The notes beneath the pieces were generated by a model. It was not told the origin of the DNA, did no database searches, and saw only the letters and a program-made list of their open reading frames with translations. Position numbers and translations under genes: made by a program. From assembly GCA_947458795.1 (NCBI GenBank), contig CANHCD010000036.1, positions 1-12,357 on the forward strand: DNA of 12,357 nt, given 5' to 3'. Source of the DNA: Cyclobacteriaceae bacterium (lineage in GTDB: Bacteria > Bacteroidota > Bacteroidia > Cytophagales > Cyclobacteriaceae). Each line of letters begins with the position of its first letter. Positions within the stretch are counted from its first letter, which is position 1. This document shows positions 12,247 through 12,357 of the stretch, piece after piece.

Positions 12247-12357
12247 TTAATTCCCCAACTGAAACATACTAGATCCTGAAATGCCCAAGGTCCCATCGGG
12301 GGTCAAAACCCTAAATTGAGGCACCACCACGCCATTGGAATTTTGCTGTGGCATATA
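12247..12357 (-). CDS. 3' end of an unidentified gene, cut by the window edge
   Basis: The minus-strand frame entering at 12357 stays open for 36 codons to a TAA at 12247-12249. The residues include GVVVPQFRVLTPDG, then TLGISGSSMF and the end QLGN. The composition (Val/Gly/Ser, beta-like PQFRVLTPDGTLGISGSSMF) looks like real protein, perhaps the end of a beta-rich extracellular or envelope protein, but I do not recognise the family. It has the same direction as the GNAT-like gene. No hairpin terminator follows; instead the TATTTC repeat array begins within a few bases of the stop. Confidence 0.6.
   Translation of the reverse strand, partial: YMPQQNSNGVVVPQFRVLTPDGTLGISGSSMFQLGN

Noticed and set aside
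12087..12272. Plus-strand open frame of 61 codons across the repeat cluster
   Set aside because: The protein is just translated TATTTC repeats (FYCISTVFQLYF type) and overlaps the partial minus-strand gene.

Overview
The window reads as a stretch of chromosome from a member of the Bacteroidota, probably the order Cytophagales and possibly a Cyclobacteriaceae/Algoriphagus-like genome (this finer placement is inference). The grounds are: promoter-like sites of the Bacteroidota type (-33 TTTG, about 19-21 bp, -7 TAnnTTTG), a DUF2480 protein (a family I know mainly from Bacteroidota), the gene types and spacing, and starts with little or no Shine-Dalgarno sequence. It looks like core chromosome; I see no phage, transposase, CRISPR array or tRNA gene.

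Layout. Positions 1-348 carry no protein gene. On the minus strand they look like the promoter and leader region of a ribosomal RNA operon whose 16S gene would lie beyond position 1: two tandem promoters, a boxB-like hairpin and a boxA-like element. Positions 349-3800, minus strand, form one tightly packed probable operon, rpmH - rnpA - S41 protease - tsaB - DUF2480, read from a well-matched promoter at 3868-3898. rpmH (3642-3800) encodes ribosomal protein L34. A divergent promoter overlapping the rpmH promoter serves an M61-family aminopeptidase gene on the plus strand (3936-5588). A strong bidirectional terminator (5589-5616) separates it from a convergent pair of M16 peptidase subunit genes (5622-9023, minus). 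The pair is complementary: one subunit has the zinc site HxxEH, the other has lost it but carries the R/Y pair and an added C-terminal LolA-like domain.

Positions 9235-9624 encode a small HTH protein with two membrane segments, apparently with a leaderless promoter and an upstream direct repeat. Then follow a PfkB/adenosine-kinase-like sugar kinase (9765-10760) with a strong terminator, and a 387-residue double GNAT-like protein (10832-11995), all on the minus strand. The last part (12044-12244) is an unusual repeat cluster: three copies of a roughly 52-bp modular element, two direct and one inverted, each made of a TATTTCAC head, a 15-16 nt core and TATTTC boxes spaced exactly 11 bp apart. 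The window closes with the 3' end of an unidentified minus-strand gene (12247-12357).

How the parts work together: the left half joins ribosome and RNA functions (L34, RNase P protein, the t6A factor TsaB and an rRNA leader) into one same-strand block. The middle is a set of cell-envelope peptidases. The right half is metabolic and regulatory, and its least explained part is the repeat cluster.
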